A stretch of DNA of 64,000 nt from Salinilacustrithrix sp003476595 (GTDB lineage: Bacteria > Actinomycetota > Acidimicrobiia > Acidimicrobiales > Salinilacustritrichaceae), in NCBI GenBank assembly GCA_963972525.1, contig CAXAUZ010000009.1, forward strand, positions 62,001 to 126,000, written 5' to 3'. The notes beneath the pieces were generated by a model, which worked only from the letters and a program-made list of their open reading frames with translations, searched no databases and was not told the origin of the DNA. This document shows, in pieces, positions 38,893 through 48,224 of the stretch (the first letter of the stretch is position 1; each line of letters opens with the position of its first letter). A program made the translations under genes and the position numbers.

Positions 38893-39734
38893 CGGGCAGC
38901 CCGGTCCGGTGCGTAGCGGCCGACGGCGATCGACTCGAAGGCGTCGATCACGGCGACGACCAGCACCGACGACACCGTCACCAGCGCCACCGCCGCCCAC
39001 AGGCGCGAGTACTGGCTCGACGTCGTGGACAGCACCATGAGGCTGCCGAGGCCGGTGCCCGACGACAGCCAGCCGTTGAGGAGCGAGCCGAGGACGGCGA
39101 GGGGGACGCCGATCTTCGCCGAGGCGAAGAGGGCGGGGACGGCGGACGGCATGCGGACCTTCCAGAGCGTGGTGAGAGGTGAGGCGTCGTAGGCCGCCAT
39201 CAGGTCGATGGACTGCGCGCTGACCGACCGGAGCCCGCTCGTGACGAGCACGAGGGTGGGGAACCACACGATGATCGTGATGATCACCATGCTGCCCATG
39301 GCCCCGCGGCCGAAGATGTAGGCCAGCAGGGGGATGAGGGCGACGATGGGCACCGACCGCAGCGCCAGCGCGATCGGCATCACGGCCCGCTCGAGGGCGC
39401 TGGAGAGGACGAACAGCGAGGCCACGGCCATGGCGACGACGGTGCCGACGAGGTAGCCGAGGGTGGACTCCTTCGCAGTGAACCAGAACGCGTCGAGCAG
39501 CTCGGTGCGCCGCTCGGCGCCGGCGCCGGGGTCCTGGAGCCACTCCCACACCTGGCTCGGCGACTTCCCGAAGAAGCTGTTCACCTCGAAGTACGCCAGG
39601 AAGCCGATCCACAGCAGGTAGAGCAGCGCGAGGAGGCCGACGAGGGTGAGGGCGCCACGGACGAGCCCGTGGCGCACCCGGTGCTCGGGGGCGGGGGCCG
39701 GCGTGAGGGCGCTGCTGCGCTCGACCATGCTCAT
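38889..39734 (-). CDS. ABC transporter permease (SsuC/ThiX type)
   Basis: A 281-residue inner-membrane permease with about six hydrophobic segments. The EAA-type loop is in AAYDASPLTTLWKVRMPSA, which contacts the ATPase. The start ATG at 39732-39734 overlaps the previous permease's stop. It is the second permease of the NMT1-type importer. Confidence 0.88.
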   Translation of the reverse strand: MSMVERSSALTPAPAPEHRVRHGLVRGALTLVGLLALLYLLWIGFLAYFEVNSFFGKSPSQVWEWLQDPGAGAERRTELLDAFWFTAKESTLGYLVGTVVAMAVASLFVLSSALERAVMPIALALRSVPIVALIPLLAYIFGRGAMGSMVIITIIVWFPTLVLVTSGLRSVSAQSIDLMAAYDASPLTTLWKVRMPSAVPALFASAKIGVPLAVLGSLLNGWLSSGTGLGSLMVLSTTSSQYSRLWAAVALVTVSSVLVVAVIDAFESIAVGRYAPDRAAR

Positions 39735-40540
39735 CGCCGCGGAGCCCACGGCGTGAGGAGGCGGCCGGCCGTGGCGATGGCGGCGTAGCCGACACCGGCC
39801 AAGGCGGTGGCGACGAAGGCAGCAGCCCAGACCTTCTCGGTCTGCGCGGTGGCCTGGGCGGAGACGAGGGCGATGCCGAGGCCGTTGTCGTTGCCGCCGA
39901 GGAACTCCCCCACGATGGCGCCGAGCACCGCCGCTGGGGCCGAGATGCGCAGGGCAGCGAACAGGTCGGGGAGCGCAGCGCGGATGCGCACCTTGCGCAG
40001 CACCGTCGCCGAGCTGCCACCGAGCGCCCGGATGACGTCGATGCTGCGGCGGTCGGCGGCACGCAGGCCCACGATCGCACCGATCAGCGTGGTGAAGAAC
40101 ACGGCCATGCCGGCCAGCGCCGACTTCGGCGCATCACCGGAGAGGGTGATCTGGAAGATCGGCCCGATGGCGATGATGGGCAGCGCCGTCACCGTCACTG
40201 CCAGCTGCAGGATGGGCTTCTCGAGGAACGGGACCGTGACGGCCACGAAGCCGAGGGCGATGGCGATCAGGTTGCCCCAGAGGAAGCCCGGCCACGCCTC
40301 TCGCAGGGTCGTCTGGGTGTGGCGCCAGTACAGCGCCCGGTTGTCGAAGATGGCGCCGACGACGTCGAGCGGCGGTGGGAAGACGCCCTTGCCCTCGAAC
40401 ACCGTGCTTGACAGCACCTGCCAGAGGACGACCAGCGCGGCGATCAACCCCACCGAGGGCACCCACATGGGTAGCTCTCGACCACCGCCCACCCTGCGGG
40501 CGACGGCACGGTCGCCGACGCCCGGCACGGCCACGGTCAT
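39731..40540 (-). CDS. ABC transporter permease (SsuC/ThiX type)
   Basis: A 269-residue permease with about six membrane segments and the EAA loop RALGGSSATVLRKVRIRAALP. The start ATG at 40538-40540 overlaps the stop of the ATPase gene. It pairs with the downstream permease. Confidence 0.88.
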   Translation of the reverse strand: MTVAVPGVGDRAVARRVGGGRELPMWVPSVGLIAALVVLWQVLSSTVFEGKGVFPPPLDVVGAIFDNRALYWRHTQTTLREAWPGFLWGNLIAIALGFVAVTVPFLEKPILQLAVTVTALPIIAIGPIFQITLSGDAPKSALAGMAVFFTTLIGAIVGLRAADRRSIDVIRALGGSSATVLRKVRIRAALPDLFAALRISAPAAVLGAIVGEFLGGNDNGLGIALVSAQATAQTEKVWAAAFVATALAGVGYAAIATAGRLLTPWAPRR

Positions 40541-41385
40541 GCCGGCTCCTCGAAGCCGAAGAGGAGGTCGGCGATGTGGTCGAGGTAGGCATGGAACTCG
40601 GGGCTGCGCTGCATCTCGACGGTGCGGGGTCGAGGCAGGTCGATGGTGACCACCTCCGCCACGACCGAGGGCCGCGGCGACATGACGACGACCTGGTCGG
40701 CGAGCAGCACCGCCTCGTCGATGGAGTGGGTGACGAGCAACGTGGTGGTGACCCGATCGAGCCAGATGCGCTGCAGCTCCATGTTCATGCGCCGGCGGGT
40801 CATCTCGTCGAGCGCACCGAAGGGCTCGTCGAGGAGGAGGACCGCAGGGTCCGTCACCAGCGCCCGGGCGATGGCGACGCGCTGGCGCATGCCGCCGGAC
40901 AGCTGCGCCGGCCGGGCGTTCTCGAAGCCCGTGAGGCCGACCAGGTCGACGAGGTCCTGCACGGCAGCCGGCTTGGCGTCGAACCCGGTGACCTCCAGGG
41001 CGAGGCGGATGTTCTTGGTGACGGTGCGCCAGGGCAGCAGCGCCGCGTCCTGGAACGCGATGCCGAGGCTGTGGTTCCGCCGGGCCGCAGCCGGGGCCTC
41101 GCCGTGGACGAGGACCCGGCCGGCGGATGGCGTCTCGAGGTCGGCGAGGATCCTGAGCACCGTGGACTTGCCGCAGCCCGATGGCCCCAGCAGGGCGGTG
41201 AAGGAGCCCTGCGGTGCGGTCAGGTCCACCGAGTCGATCGCGCAGACCGTGGACCGCCGCATCGGGAACTCCTTCCGGAGGCCCTCGATGAGCAGCCCGG
41301 AGCCATCCGGGCTGGTGGCGGTGGCGGGCTGCACGTCGCTGGCGGTCATCGGTCGGTCGGTGTCCACGGTGCTCATGGGACTCAC
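40537..41385 (-). CDS. ABC transporter ATP-binding protein
   Basis: A 282-residue ATPase of the SsuB/TauB/ThiZ type. Walker A is GPSGCGKST, the signature LSGGMRQRVAIARAL and Walker B LLLDEPFGALD, with the H-loop in LLVTHSIDEA. The GTG at 41383-41385 overlaps the binding-protein stop; the ATG at 41376 is an alternative. It powers the two permeases encoded next. Confidence 0.92.
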   Translation of the reverse strand: MSPMSTVDTDRPMTASDVQPATATSPDGSGLLIEGLRKEFPMRRSTVCAIDSVDLTAPQGSFTALLGPSGCGKSTVLRILADLETPSAGRVLVHGEAPAAARRNHSLGIAFQDAALLPWRTVTKNIRLALEVTGFDAKPAAVQDLVDLVGLTGFENARPAQLSGGMRQRVAIARALVTDPAVLLLDEPFGALDEMTRRRMNMELQRIWLDRVTTTLLVTHSIDEAVLLADQVVVMSPRPSVVAEVVTIDLPRPRTVEMQRSPEFHAYLDHIADLLFGFEEPA

Positions 41386-42500
41386 TCCTCGTAGAGCTGG
41401 GTGCCGTCGGCGTAGACGGCATCCAGGACGGCGTTGGTGTACAGCTCCTCGGTGACGTCGAACCCGAGGGAGTTGAGGAGCTCCACGTTCTCGGTGATGC
41501 GCTGCTCGCTCATGGTGAAGATCCCGTTCTCGGCGGTGTCGCCGGCCGTGATCAGCTCCTCCTGGTCTCGCAGCTCGAGGGCCTGGGACTCGACGGGCAG
41601 ATCCAGGTCGGCGCCGTACACCTCGAGGGTCAGGCGCTCGGCCTCCTCGGGGTCGGCGAACGCGTGCTGCCAGCCCTTGACCTCGGCCGTCATCGCCGCC
41701 ACGAGAGCGTCGAAGTTGTTGTCGAGGTTGTCCTGGGTCGTGACGTAGAGCTGCTGGAACAGGTTCACGCCGATGTCGCCCACCATCAGGCAGTCGACGT
41801 CCAGGTCGTGCTCGGTGCGCAGGATGTTCGGCTCGTTGGTGACGAAGGAGAAGAAGCCGTCGACCTCACCGGTCATGAGCGGTGCGGGGTCGAACTCCAC
41901 CGGGATGCGGGCCACCTGATCGGGTCCCGTGCCCTCCTCGAGCCCGTTGGCCTCGAGGACCGCCTGCCACACCGGCTCGTTCACGGCCTGGACACCGATG
42001 GTCTTGCCCACCAGGTCCTCGGCGGAGGTCAGCGGTGCGCTGTTGTCGTAGAGGATGCAGAACGGGTTGTCCTGGAAGTTCGCCCCGATGATGACGAGCG
42101 GTGCGTCCTCGTTCGTCACGGCCGCAGCGACCTGCTCGGAGGCGGCGTAGCTGAACAGCGCATCGCCGGCGATGAGGGGGGCGATCGGGTCGACGGCGGG
42201 GCCGCCGCCGAGCAGCTCCACCGAGGTGAACCCCTCGTCGGTGTAGTAGCCGAAGGAGTCGGCCATGTAGTTGCCGGCGAACTCGGCGTTCTTGATCCAG
42301 CCGAACTGGATCGACAGGTCGCCGAAGTCCCCGGACGCAGCAGCGCCCGATCCGGTCGCCTCCTCGCCGCTGGCAGCGTCGGTGGCCGCTGAGGTGTCGT
42401 CGTCGTCACCGCACGATGCGGCGACGAGCGAGAAGGCCCCGAGGAGCAGGAAGAGCCTGGGCAGCCGCCGAAGGAGGGAGCCAGAGGGGTGCGTTCGCAT
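41382..42500 (-). CDS. NMT1/THI5-like substrate-binding lipoprotein
   Basis: A 372-residue lipoprotein with lipobox VAASC and an acidic, Gly/Ala-rich linker. The fold starts at IQFGWIKNAEFAGNYMADSFGYY, as in ThiY and riboflavin- or pyrimidine-binding relatives. A good GGAGG precedes the ATG at 42498-42500. It heads a six-gene operon with two permeases, an ATPase, adenosine deaminase and diaminopropionate ammonia-lyase. The companion enzymes suggest it imports a purine or a purine breakdown product. Confidence 0.88.
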   Translation of the reverse strand: MRTHPSGSLLRRLPRLFLLLGAFSLVAASCGDDDDTSAATDAASGEEATGSGAAASGDFGDLSIQFGWIKNAEFAGNYMADSFGYYTDEGFTSVELLGGGPAVDPIAPLIAGDALFSYAASEQVAAAVTNEDAPLVIIGANFQDNPFCILYDNSAPLTSAEDLVGKTIGVQAVNEPVWQAVLEANGLEEGTGPDQVARIPVEFDPAPLMTGEVDGFFSFVTNEPNILRTEHDLDVDCLMVGDIGVNLFQQLYVTTQDNLDNNFDALVAAMTAEVKGWQHAFADPEEAERLTLEVYGADLDLPVESQALELRDQEELITAGDTAENGIFTMSEQRITENVELLNSLGFDVTEELYTNAVLDAVYADGTQLYEE

Positions 42501-42618
42501 GTGACCTCCACATGGAGTTGGACAGGGGAAGCCTCTGGCGTGGAGCCTGAGGTGAGCGGACCGTAAGCAGGTCCGGTTTCTCGGCAGTTGCTCCAACGTC
42601 AACGGCGCGTGAACCGGC

Positions 42619-42633
42619 TCAACACTTTGTTGA
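42619..42633. promoter_or_regulatory. Operator palindrome, site B (divergent)
   Basis: TCAACACTTTGTTGA has perfect TCAAC/GTTGA arms around a 5-bp centre. It lies in the 150-bp gap between the divergent NMT1-type transporter operon and the PhyH/8-oxoguanine deaminase operon. A further half-site TCAACGG starts at 42599. Confidence 0.7.
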
Positions 42634-42653
42634 TCGTCGCCGCGGTCTCGGGC

Positions 42654-43472
42654 ATGGTCTCCGCCATGGTCGCCATCGAGCCCGCTCCCCCGTCCGCACC
42701 GTTCGCCGTCCCCGCCCTCGCTCGGGACCGGCACGCCGACGCCGCGGCCTTCCTCGCCGACCACGGCTTCGCGCTCCTCGCCGGCGTGTTCGACGACGCC
42801 GCCCTCGTCGCCCTCGAGGACGAGTGCAGCCGCATTCAGCAGGAGGTCGCGCGAGGTGAGCACCCGGCCCGCCACGGGGGCGAGATCTTCATCGACGACG
42901 AGAGCGACGGGTCCGACGGGACGCCGTTCGTGAACTACGTCAGCCACATCACCGAGCTGTCGCCGCTCGCCGACGCCGCCGCGACCCATCCCGACGTCGT
43001 CGCCGTCATGCGGCTCGCGCTCGGTGACGGGGCGTGGCTGCTCGACGACGAGCGCTTCGGCGTCGTCTACCAGGACGCTCGCCCGGGCCGGGAGTCGGCC
43101 TACAGCCGCATCGGCTGGCACAGCGACTGGCAGTCGGGCCCGCACCTCGACATGTGGCCCTCGGTCGCCTTCACGATCCACATCGATGCGACGTCACCGG
43201 CCAACGGGTTCCTCAGGGTGGTGCCCGGCAGCCACCGGAGGGATCCGTCCGAGATGCCGCTGCGGTTCGAGCGCATCCCCGGCGAGATCGCCGTGTACGC
43301 CGACCGGGGCGACGTCATCCTCCACGATGCCCACCTGTGGCACTCCGCTGCCCGGGCGACCGAGGACGGCCCGTCGTCCGTGCGGCGCCACATCCGGGGC
43401 GGCTGGTACGCCGGGCGGCGGCTCGCCAAGGACCACGACAACAGCGACTTCGTCAAGAACGCCGCCCGATGA
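42654..43472 (+). CDS. PhyH-family 2OG-Fe(II) dioxygenase
   Basis: About 272 residues. The iron ligands are H156-x-D158 in GWHSDWQ and the distal His230 in HLWHSAAR; a C-terminal Arg in RRHIRGGW fits 2OG binding. The start is either ATG 42654 or ATG 42666; no strong ribosome-binding site precedes either. Both place site B about 20-32 nt upstream, which fits operator control of a short leader. The stop overlaps the 8-oxoguanine deaminase start. The dioxygenase may oxidise or dealkylate the base before it is deaminated; that order is inferred. Confidence 0.82.
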   Translation: MVSAMVAIEPAPPSAPFAVPALARDRHADAAAFLADHGFALLAGVFDDAALVALEDECSRIQQEVARGEHPARHGGEIFIDDESDGSDGTPFVNYVSHITELSPLADAAATHPDVVAVMRLALGDGAWLLDDERFGVVYQDARPGRESAYSRIGWHSDWQSGPHLDMWPSVAFTIHIDATSPANGFLRVVPGSHRRDPSEMPLRFERIPGEIAVYADRGDVILHDAHLWHSAARATEDGPSSVRRHIRGGWYAGRRLAKDHDNSDFVKNAAR

Positions 43473-44848
43473 GCGCACCCGAGACCGTCGACCTCGTCGT
43501 CCGCGACGCCGACCTGGTCGTCACCATGGACGACGCCCGCTCGGAGCTCCGCGGCGGCTGGGTCGCCATCGACGCCGGCGTGGTCGTGGGCACGGGGGCA
43601 TCGGACACCGAGCCGCCGACCGCCCGGCGGACGGAGTCGGTACCCGGCTGCGTCGTCACCCCAGGCCTGGTGAACACGCACCACCACATCTTCCAGAACC
43701 TGACCCGGTCGTTCGCCCCGGCCACGGACGAGACGCTGTTCGGGTGGTTGACCACGCTGTACCCGCGCTGGGCGCTGCTCGACGAGGAGGCCGCCTACGT
43801 CAGTGCGTGGGTCGGCATGGCCGAGCTGGCCCTCGGTGGCTGCACCACCTCCATGGACCACCTCTACGTCCACCCGGCCGGTGCCGGTGACCTGATCAGC
43901 GCCGAGATCGCCGCGGCGCGTGACCTGGGCTTTCGCTTCCATGCGACCCGGGGCTCGATGAGCCGCTCGGTGAAGGACGGCGGCCTCCCGCCGGACTCGG
44001 TGGTCCAGGACGACGACACCATCCTCGCCGAGAGCGAGCGGCTGGTCCGCGCCCACCACGATCCGTCTCCCCACGCCATGGTGCAGGTCGCGCTCGCGCC
44101 GTGCTCGCCCTTCTCCGTCACGCCCGAGCTCATGCGCTCGACGGCCGAGCTGGCCGAGCGCCTCGACGTGCGGCTCCACACCCACCTGGCCGAGGACGTC
44201 GACGAGGACACCTACTGCCTGGAGACCTACGGGTGCCGGCCGCTCGAGCTGTTCGAGGACGTCGGCTGGGGCACCGACCGATCGTGGGTCGCCCACTGCA
44301 TCTACCCCAACGGCGACGAGATCGAGCGCATGGCCCGCTGGGGCACCGGCGTGGCCCACTGCCCGTCGTCCAACGCGCTCATCGCGGGCGGGCTGGCACC
44401 GGTCGCGGAGTACCTCGCCGCCGGGGTGCCGGTGGGCATCGGGTGCGACGGGTCCGCCTCCACCGATGCCGCCTCGCTGTGGCTGGAGACGCGAGGCGCC
44501 ATGCTGCTCGGCCGGCTCCGCAACGGGCCGACGTCCTTCTCCGCACGTGCCGCGCTGGAGCTGGCCACCCGTGGGTCGGCCGCCTGCCTCGGCCGCAGCG
44601 GCGAGATCGGCCAGCTCACCGCCGGCGCCTGCGGTGACCTGGTCGTCTGGCGGCTCGGGGGCATCGCCTTCGCCGGCGCCCTCACCGATCCGGTCGATGC
44701 GCTGCTGCGCTGCGGGCCGGTCTCGGCGCACCACACGGTCGTGGCCGGTCGCTTCCTCGTGGCGGGCGGCGAGCTCGTCGCGGCGAGCGAGGACGTCCTC
44801 GTCCGCCACCGGACGGCAGCGGCGCGCCTGCAGGGCATCGACGCCTGA
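43469..44848 (+). CDS. 8-oxoguanine deaminase (amidohydrolase)
   Basis: Converts 8-oxoguanine to urate and ammonia. 459 residues. The metal site is in NTHHHIFQNLTRSF, HTHLAED, AHCIYPN and GCDGSASTDAASLW. Blocks such as TTSMDHLYVHPAG and FHATRGSMS match what I know of characterised 8-oxoguanine deaminases closely, including the GGLPPDSVVQDDD segment. Related enzymes act on isocytosine or hydroxyatrazine. It is coupled to the PhyH gene by ATGA, which suggests a joint pathway that ends in urate. Confidence 0.85.
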   Translation: MSAPETVDLVVRDADLVVTMDDARSELRGGWVAIDAGVVVGTGASDTEPPTARRTESVPGCVVTPGLVNTHHHIFQNLTRSFAPATDETLFGWLTTLYPRWALLDEEAAYVSAWVGMAELALGGCTTSMDHLYVHPAGAGDLISAEIAAARDLGFRFHATRGSMSRSVKDGGLPPDSVVQDDDTILAESERLVRAHHDPSPHAMVQVALAPCSPFSVTPELMRSTAELAERLDVRLHTHLAEDVDEDTYCLETYGCRPLELFEDVGWGTDRSWVAHCIYPNGDEIERMARWGTGVAHCPSSNALIAGGLAPVAEYLAAGVPVGIGCDGSASTDAASLWLETRGAMLLGRLRNGPTSFSARAALELATRGSAACLGRSGEIGQLTAGACGDLVVWRLGGIAFAGALTDPVDALLRCGPVSAHHTVVAGRFLVAGGELVAASEDVLVRHRTAAARLQGIDA

Positions 44849-44923
44849 CAGGAACGCGACAGCAACTCGACCCCGTCCCGGCACCACGTCGAACGCACCT
44901 GGAAAGAATCGGTACGTACGTTC

Positions 44924-44938
44924 TCAACAAACCGTTGA
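44924..44938. promoter_or_regulatory. Operator palindrome, site C
   Basis: TCAACAAACCGTTGA, identical to site D and the reverse complement of site E. It ends 17 bp before the GTG of the metallohydrolase gene, and just ahead of its ribosome-binding site. Confidence 0.8.
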
Positions 44939-44955
44939 AACGAACAGGAGCCACC

Positions 44956-46149
44956 GTGCCCGAGCCCACCGACCTGCCCGCCGCCACGTCCGTCCTCCAG
45001 GGGGCCCGGGTCATCGACCCGGCCAGCAGCACCGACGCCGTGCTGGACGTCGCCATCGCCGGCGACACGATCGTGGAGGTCGGCACCGACCTGCGGAGCC
45101 GCCACCCGCTCGCCGCCGTGGTCGACCTGTCCGGCACCATCCTCACGCCCGGCCTGATCGACCTGCACGCCCACGTCTTCGCCGGCCTCGGCGACTTCTG
45201 CGTGGAACCCGACCGTGCCGGCGTGTCCACCGGGGTGCCGGTCGTCGTGGACGGCGGCACGAGCGGCATCGCCACCTTCGAGCTGGCCCGCCGGTCGGTG
45301 GAGGGCAGCGGCAGCCGCACCCGGGTGCTGGCGTTCATCGATCCGAACCAGCTGTACCTGGCCACCAAGGACTTCATCTGCCACAAGCTGCAGATCGCCG
45401 ACGACGAGCGCAACCTCGACCTCGACTCGACCGCGGCGATGGTCGAGAAGCACGCCGACATGGTCGTCGGCTTCAAGGTCCGGGCGACGCACGTGGGCGA
45501 CGACACCCACTCCCCGTTCCTCGAGGGGGCGAAGTCCGTCGCCGGCGACCTCCCGATCATGGTCCACCTCGGACGCTTCCCCCACACCCCGGTGATCACC
45601 ACCCCGGCCCTGCTCCAGACCCTCCGTGGGGGCGACGTGATCACCCACGCGTTCCGGGGCGGCGGCGGCCAGCTGGTGCCGGGCACCGGCAGCGTCACGC
45701 CCGAGTTCGCCGATGCGGTCGAGCGCGGCATCCGCCTCGACGTGGGCCACTCCGGCACCGACTTCCGCTTCGACACGGCCCGCCGCCTGTTCGACGCCGG
45801 GTACCTGCCCGACACCATCTCCACCGACCTCAACCTGTTCAACGAGGCGGCGCCCGTGCGCTCGCTCGCCGAGACGATGTCGAAGATCTGGGCCATGGGC
45901 GTCGAACTGCCGGCCGTGATCGCCATGTGCACGTCGAACACCGCCGCCACGATCCACCGCGGGGAGGAGCTCGGGGCCATCGCCCCGGGGCGGATCGCCG
46001 AGCTGAGCGTCCTGCGGATCGAGGAGGGCAGCTTCGAGCTGTCCGACGGCTACGAGCCCATGGTGGTCGACCGGGTGCTCAGCCCCGTCGGCTGCTTCCG
46101 TGCCGGCACGTGGATCGACGCCCTGGTGCCCCAGGCGGTGGCGGCGTGA
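44956..46149 (+). CDS. Amidohydrolase/deacetylase-family metallohydrolase
   Basis: A 397-residue TIM-barrel metal hydrolase of the dihydroorotase-like deacetylase branch. The metal site begins with GLIDLHAHVF; the bridging carboxylated Lys is probably in VGFKVRATHVG; later ligands are in MVHLGR, THAFRG and the Asp of STDLNLF. The start GTG at 44956 follows AGGAG. Relatives hydrolyse cyclic amides or acyl groups; opening a ring or removing an acyl group from a purine derivative is possible here. It is the first gene of a four-gene operon ending in the HTH regulator. Confidence 0.82.
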   Translation: MPEPTDLPAATSVLQGARVIDPASSTDAVLDVAIAGDTIVEVGTDLRSRHPLAAVVDLSGTILTPGLIDLHAHVFAGLGDFCVEPDRAGVSTGVPVVVDGGTSGIATFELARRSVEGSGSRTRVLAFIDPNQLYLATKDFICHKLQIADDERNLDLDSTAAMVEKHADMVVGFKVRATHVGDDTHSPFLEGAKSVAGDLPIMVHLGRFPHTPVITTPALLQTLRGGDVITHAFRGGGGQLVPGTGSVTPEFADAVERGIRLDVGHSGTDFRFDTARRLFDAGYLPDTISTDLNLFNEAAPVRSLAETMSKIWAMGVELPAVIAMCTSNTAATIHRGEELGAIAPGRIAELSVLRIEEGSFELSDGYEPMVVDRVLSPVGCFRAGTWIDALVPQAVAA

Positions 46150-47171
46150 TCGACCCGCAGGCGCTCGAGCGGCTGCCGAAGGTGGAGCTGCACTGCCACG
46201 TCGAGGGCACCATGCGTGCGGCCACCCTCGTCGAGCTCGCAGCGAAGAACGGCCTGCACCTGCCCGTGGCCGACCCGGTCGAGCTCTACGAGTACGACTC
46301 CCTCGACGGCTTCCTGCAGATCTTCTGGCTGGTGCAGTCGGCGATCGCCGACCGGGCCGACTGGGCGCGCGTCGCCTACGAGTCCGTGGTCGACGCCGGA
46401 CCGCACGGCCTCGTGTACCGGGAGACCTTCTTCACGCCGGCTCGGCACCTCGCCGCAGGGCAGGACCTGGCCGACATCGTCGCCGGCCTCGACGAGGGCC
46501 TGGCCGCTGCCGAGGCCGAGACGGGCATCCGGGTGAACCTGGTGCTCGACTTCGACCGGGACTTCGGGCCCGGTGCGGCGCTGGAGCAGGCCGACCGGCT
46601 CGTCGAGCTGAAGCGCTCCTCGAGCCCCGGTGTCGAGCGCGTGATCGGCGTGGGATACGACTCGACCGAGATCGGCCGGGAACCCGCGACCTTCGTGGAT
46701 GCGTTCGCCGTGGCCCGCCACGCCGGCCTCCGCCGGACCGCGCACCAGGGCGAGAACAGCGGCCCCGACGCCATCGCCGCCTGCGTCGACGTGCTCGGCG
46801 CACAGCGGATCGACCACGGCATCTCGATCCTCGAGGATCCGGATCTGACAGCGCGCTTCGCCGACGAGCGCATCCCCTTCACCGTCTGCCCCAACTCCAA
46901 CATCCGCATCGCAAACGCCTACCCGAGCCTCGCCGACCACGTGTTCCCCGCCATGCGCGAGGCAGGTCTGCTGGCGACGCTCAACACCGACGACCCGGCG
47001 CTCACCGACCTCGACCTCGGCTACGAGTACCGCTCGGTCGCCGAGGCCTTCGGCTACGGGTGGGACGACATGGTCGCGATCGCGCTCGACGGGGTGGAGG
47101 CGTGCTGGCTGGACGAGGTGGACAAGGCGGCGCTGCGCCAGCGGGTCCGGGCCGTGGCGGTGCCGGCGTGA
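46146..47171 (+). CDS. Adenosine deaminase family protein, second paralogue
   Basis: A 341-residue deaminase. The zinc ligands are in ELHCHVEG, RRTAHQGE, RIDHGISI, CPNSNIRI and TLNTDDPAL. It differs strongly from the paralogue at 37900, so the two probably handle different substrates. A GTG start overlaps the previous stop, and its own stop overlaps the Rieske gene. Confidence 0.88.
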   Translation: MIDPQALERLPKVELHCHVEGTMRAATLVELAAKNGLHLPVADPVELYEYDSLDGFLQIFWLVQSAIADRADWARVAYESVVDAGPHGLVYRETFFTPARHLAAGQDLADIVAGLDEGLAAAEAETGIRVNLVLDFDRDFGPGAALEQADRLVELKRSSSPGVERVIGVGYDSTEIGREPATFVDAFAVARHAGLRRTAHQGENSGPDAIAACVDVLGAQRIDHGISILEDPDLTARFADERIPFTVCPNSNIRIANAYPSLADHVFPAMREAGLLATLNTDDPALTDLDLGYEYRSVAEAFGYGWDDMVAIALDGVEACWLDEVDKAALRQRVRAVAVPA

Positions 47172-48220
47172 TCGACCTCGACGCTGCGCTCGCCCACTTC
47201 TGGCATCCGGTGTGCACGCTGTCGGAGCTGCGCTCCACCGATTCGGGCGTCGGACCGCTTCCGGTCCGGCTCCTCGAGCAGGACCTCGTGGTGGTCGAGC
47301 TCGACGGCGCACCGGTCGCCATGGCGGATCGGTGCGTCCACCGGTCGACCCGCCTGTCGGTCGGCTGGGTGGACGACGGCTGCCTCCGCTGCCCGTACCA
47401 CGGGTGGGCCTACGACCGCGACGGCCGGTGCGTCGACATTCCAGCCATGCCCGACGCCCCCATCCCGCCGAAGGCGCGCACGGCTGCGTTCGACACCGTC
47501 GTCGCCTACGACACGGTCTGGGTGCGCCTGGACTCGTCGTCGGACACCGTCGTGCCGGCCTGCGATGCCTTCGGCGACGAGGAGATGAAGACCCTGCAGG
47601 GAGACCCGTACACCTGGCCGGTCGGGGCGCCGCGGCGGGTCGAGAACTTCGTCGACCTGTCGCACTTCGCCTGGGTGCACGACGGCTCACTCGGCAGCCG
47701 GGAGCTGCCCGTGCCGCCCATCCCGGAGGTCGAGCGGGTGTGCGGCGACCACGGGGCAGAGCTGCGCTTCGCGTTCGACCCGCCCATCGAGCCGCCCGAC
47801 GACGTCGCGCTCGTCGCCCGTTCCGAGTACCGGATGCCGATGCCGCTGACCGTCGACATCCACTTCCTGTACGACGACGGTCGCCGGCGGGACCTCTGGA
47901 TGACCGCCTCGCCCATCGACCCGGGCACCTGCCGAACCTTCTGGTTCGTGTCGCGCACCGACGACCTCGACGGCGACGATCGCGCCCACCTGGCCTTCCA
48001 GGACCTGGTGCTCGCCGAGGACGAACCCGTGGTGTGCAACCAGGTGCCCCGAGCGATGCCGCTCGACCCGGGTGTCGAGGTCTCGGTGAGGTCCGACAAG
48101 GTGTCGATCGAGTACCGCCGCTGGCTCCGGGAGCTGGCGGCTGCTGCCGCCGAGGGTGCGCTCGGAGGCGCCCTCGGCTCGCCGGTGGCACGGGTGGTCG
48201 CCGACGGGCTGGCATCCTGA
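47168..48220 (+). CDS. Rieske non-haem iron oxygenase, second type
   Basis: A 350-residue terminal oxygenase. The Rieske ligands are C56-x-H58 and C75-x2-H78 (RCVHRS, CPYHGW). The mononuclear iron site is D163-x2-H166-x4-H171 in NFVDLSHFAWVH. The sequence differs from the Rieske protein at 31037, so the substrates should differ. It is coupled by GTGA to the adenosine deaminase. No dedicated reductase is encoded in the window. Confidence 0.88.
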   Translation: MIDLDAALAHFWHPVCTLSELRSTDSGVGPLPVRLLEQDLVVVELDGAPVAMADRCVHRSTRLSVGWVDDGCLRCPYHGWAYDRDGRCVDIPAMPDAPIPPKARTAAFDTVVAYDTVWVRLDSSSDTVVPACDAFGDEEMKTLQGDPYTWPVGAPRRVENFVDLSHFAWVHDGSLGSRELPVPPIPEVERVCGDHGAELRFAFDPPIEPPDDVALVARSEYRMPMPLTVDIHFLYDDGRRRDLWMTASPIDPGTCRTFWFVSRTDDLDGDDRAHLAFQDLVLAEDEPVVCNQVPRAMPLDPGVEVSVRSDKVSIEYRRWLRELAAAAAEGALGGALGSPVARVVADGLAS

Positions 48221-48224
48221 CCCG

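Noticed and set aside
37900..47171. Naming the two deaminases add or the adenine-specific type
   Set aside because: Both keep the zinc and catalytic residues, but the substrate-determining residues cannot be judged reliably by eye.
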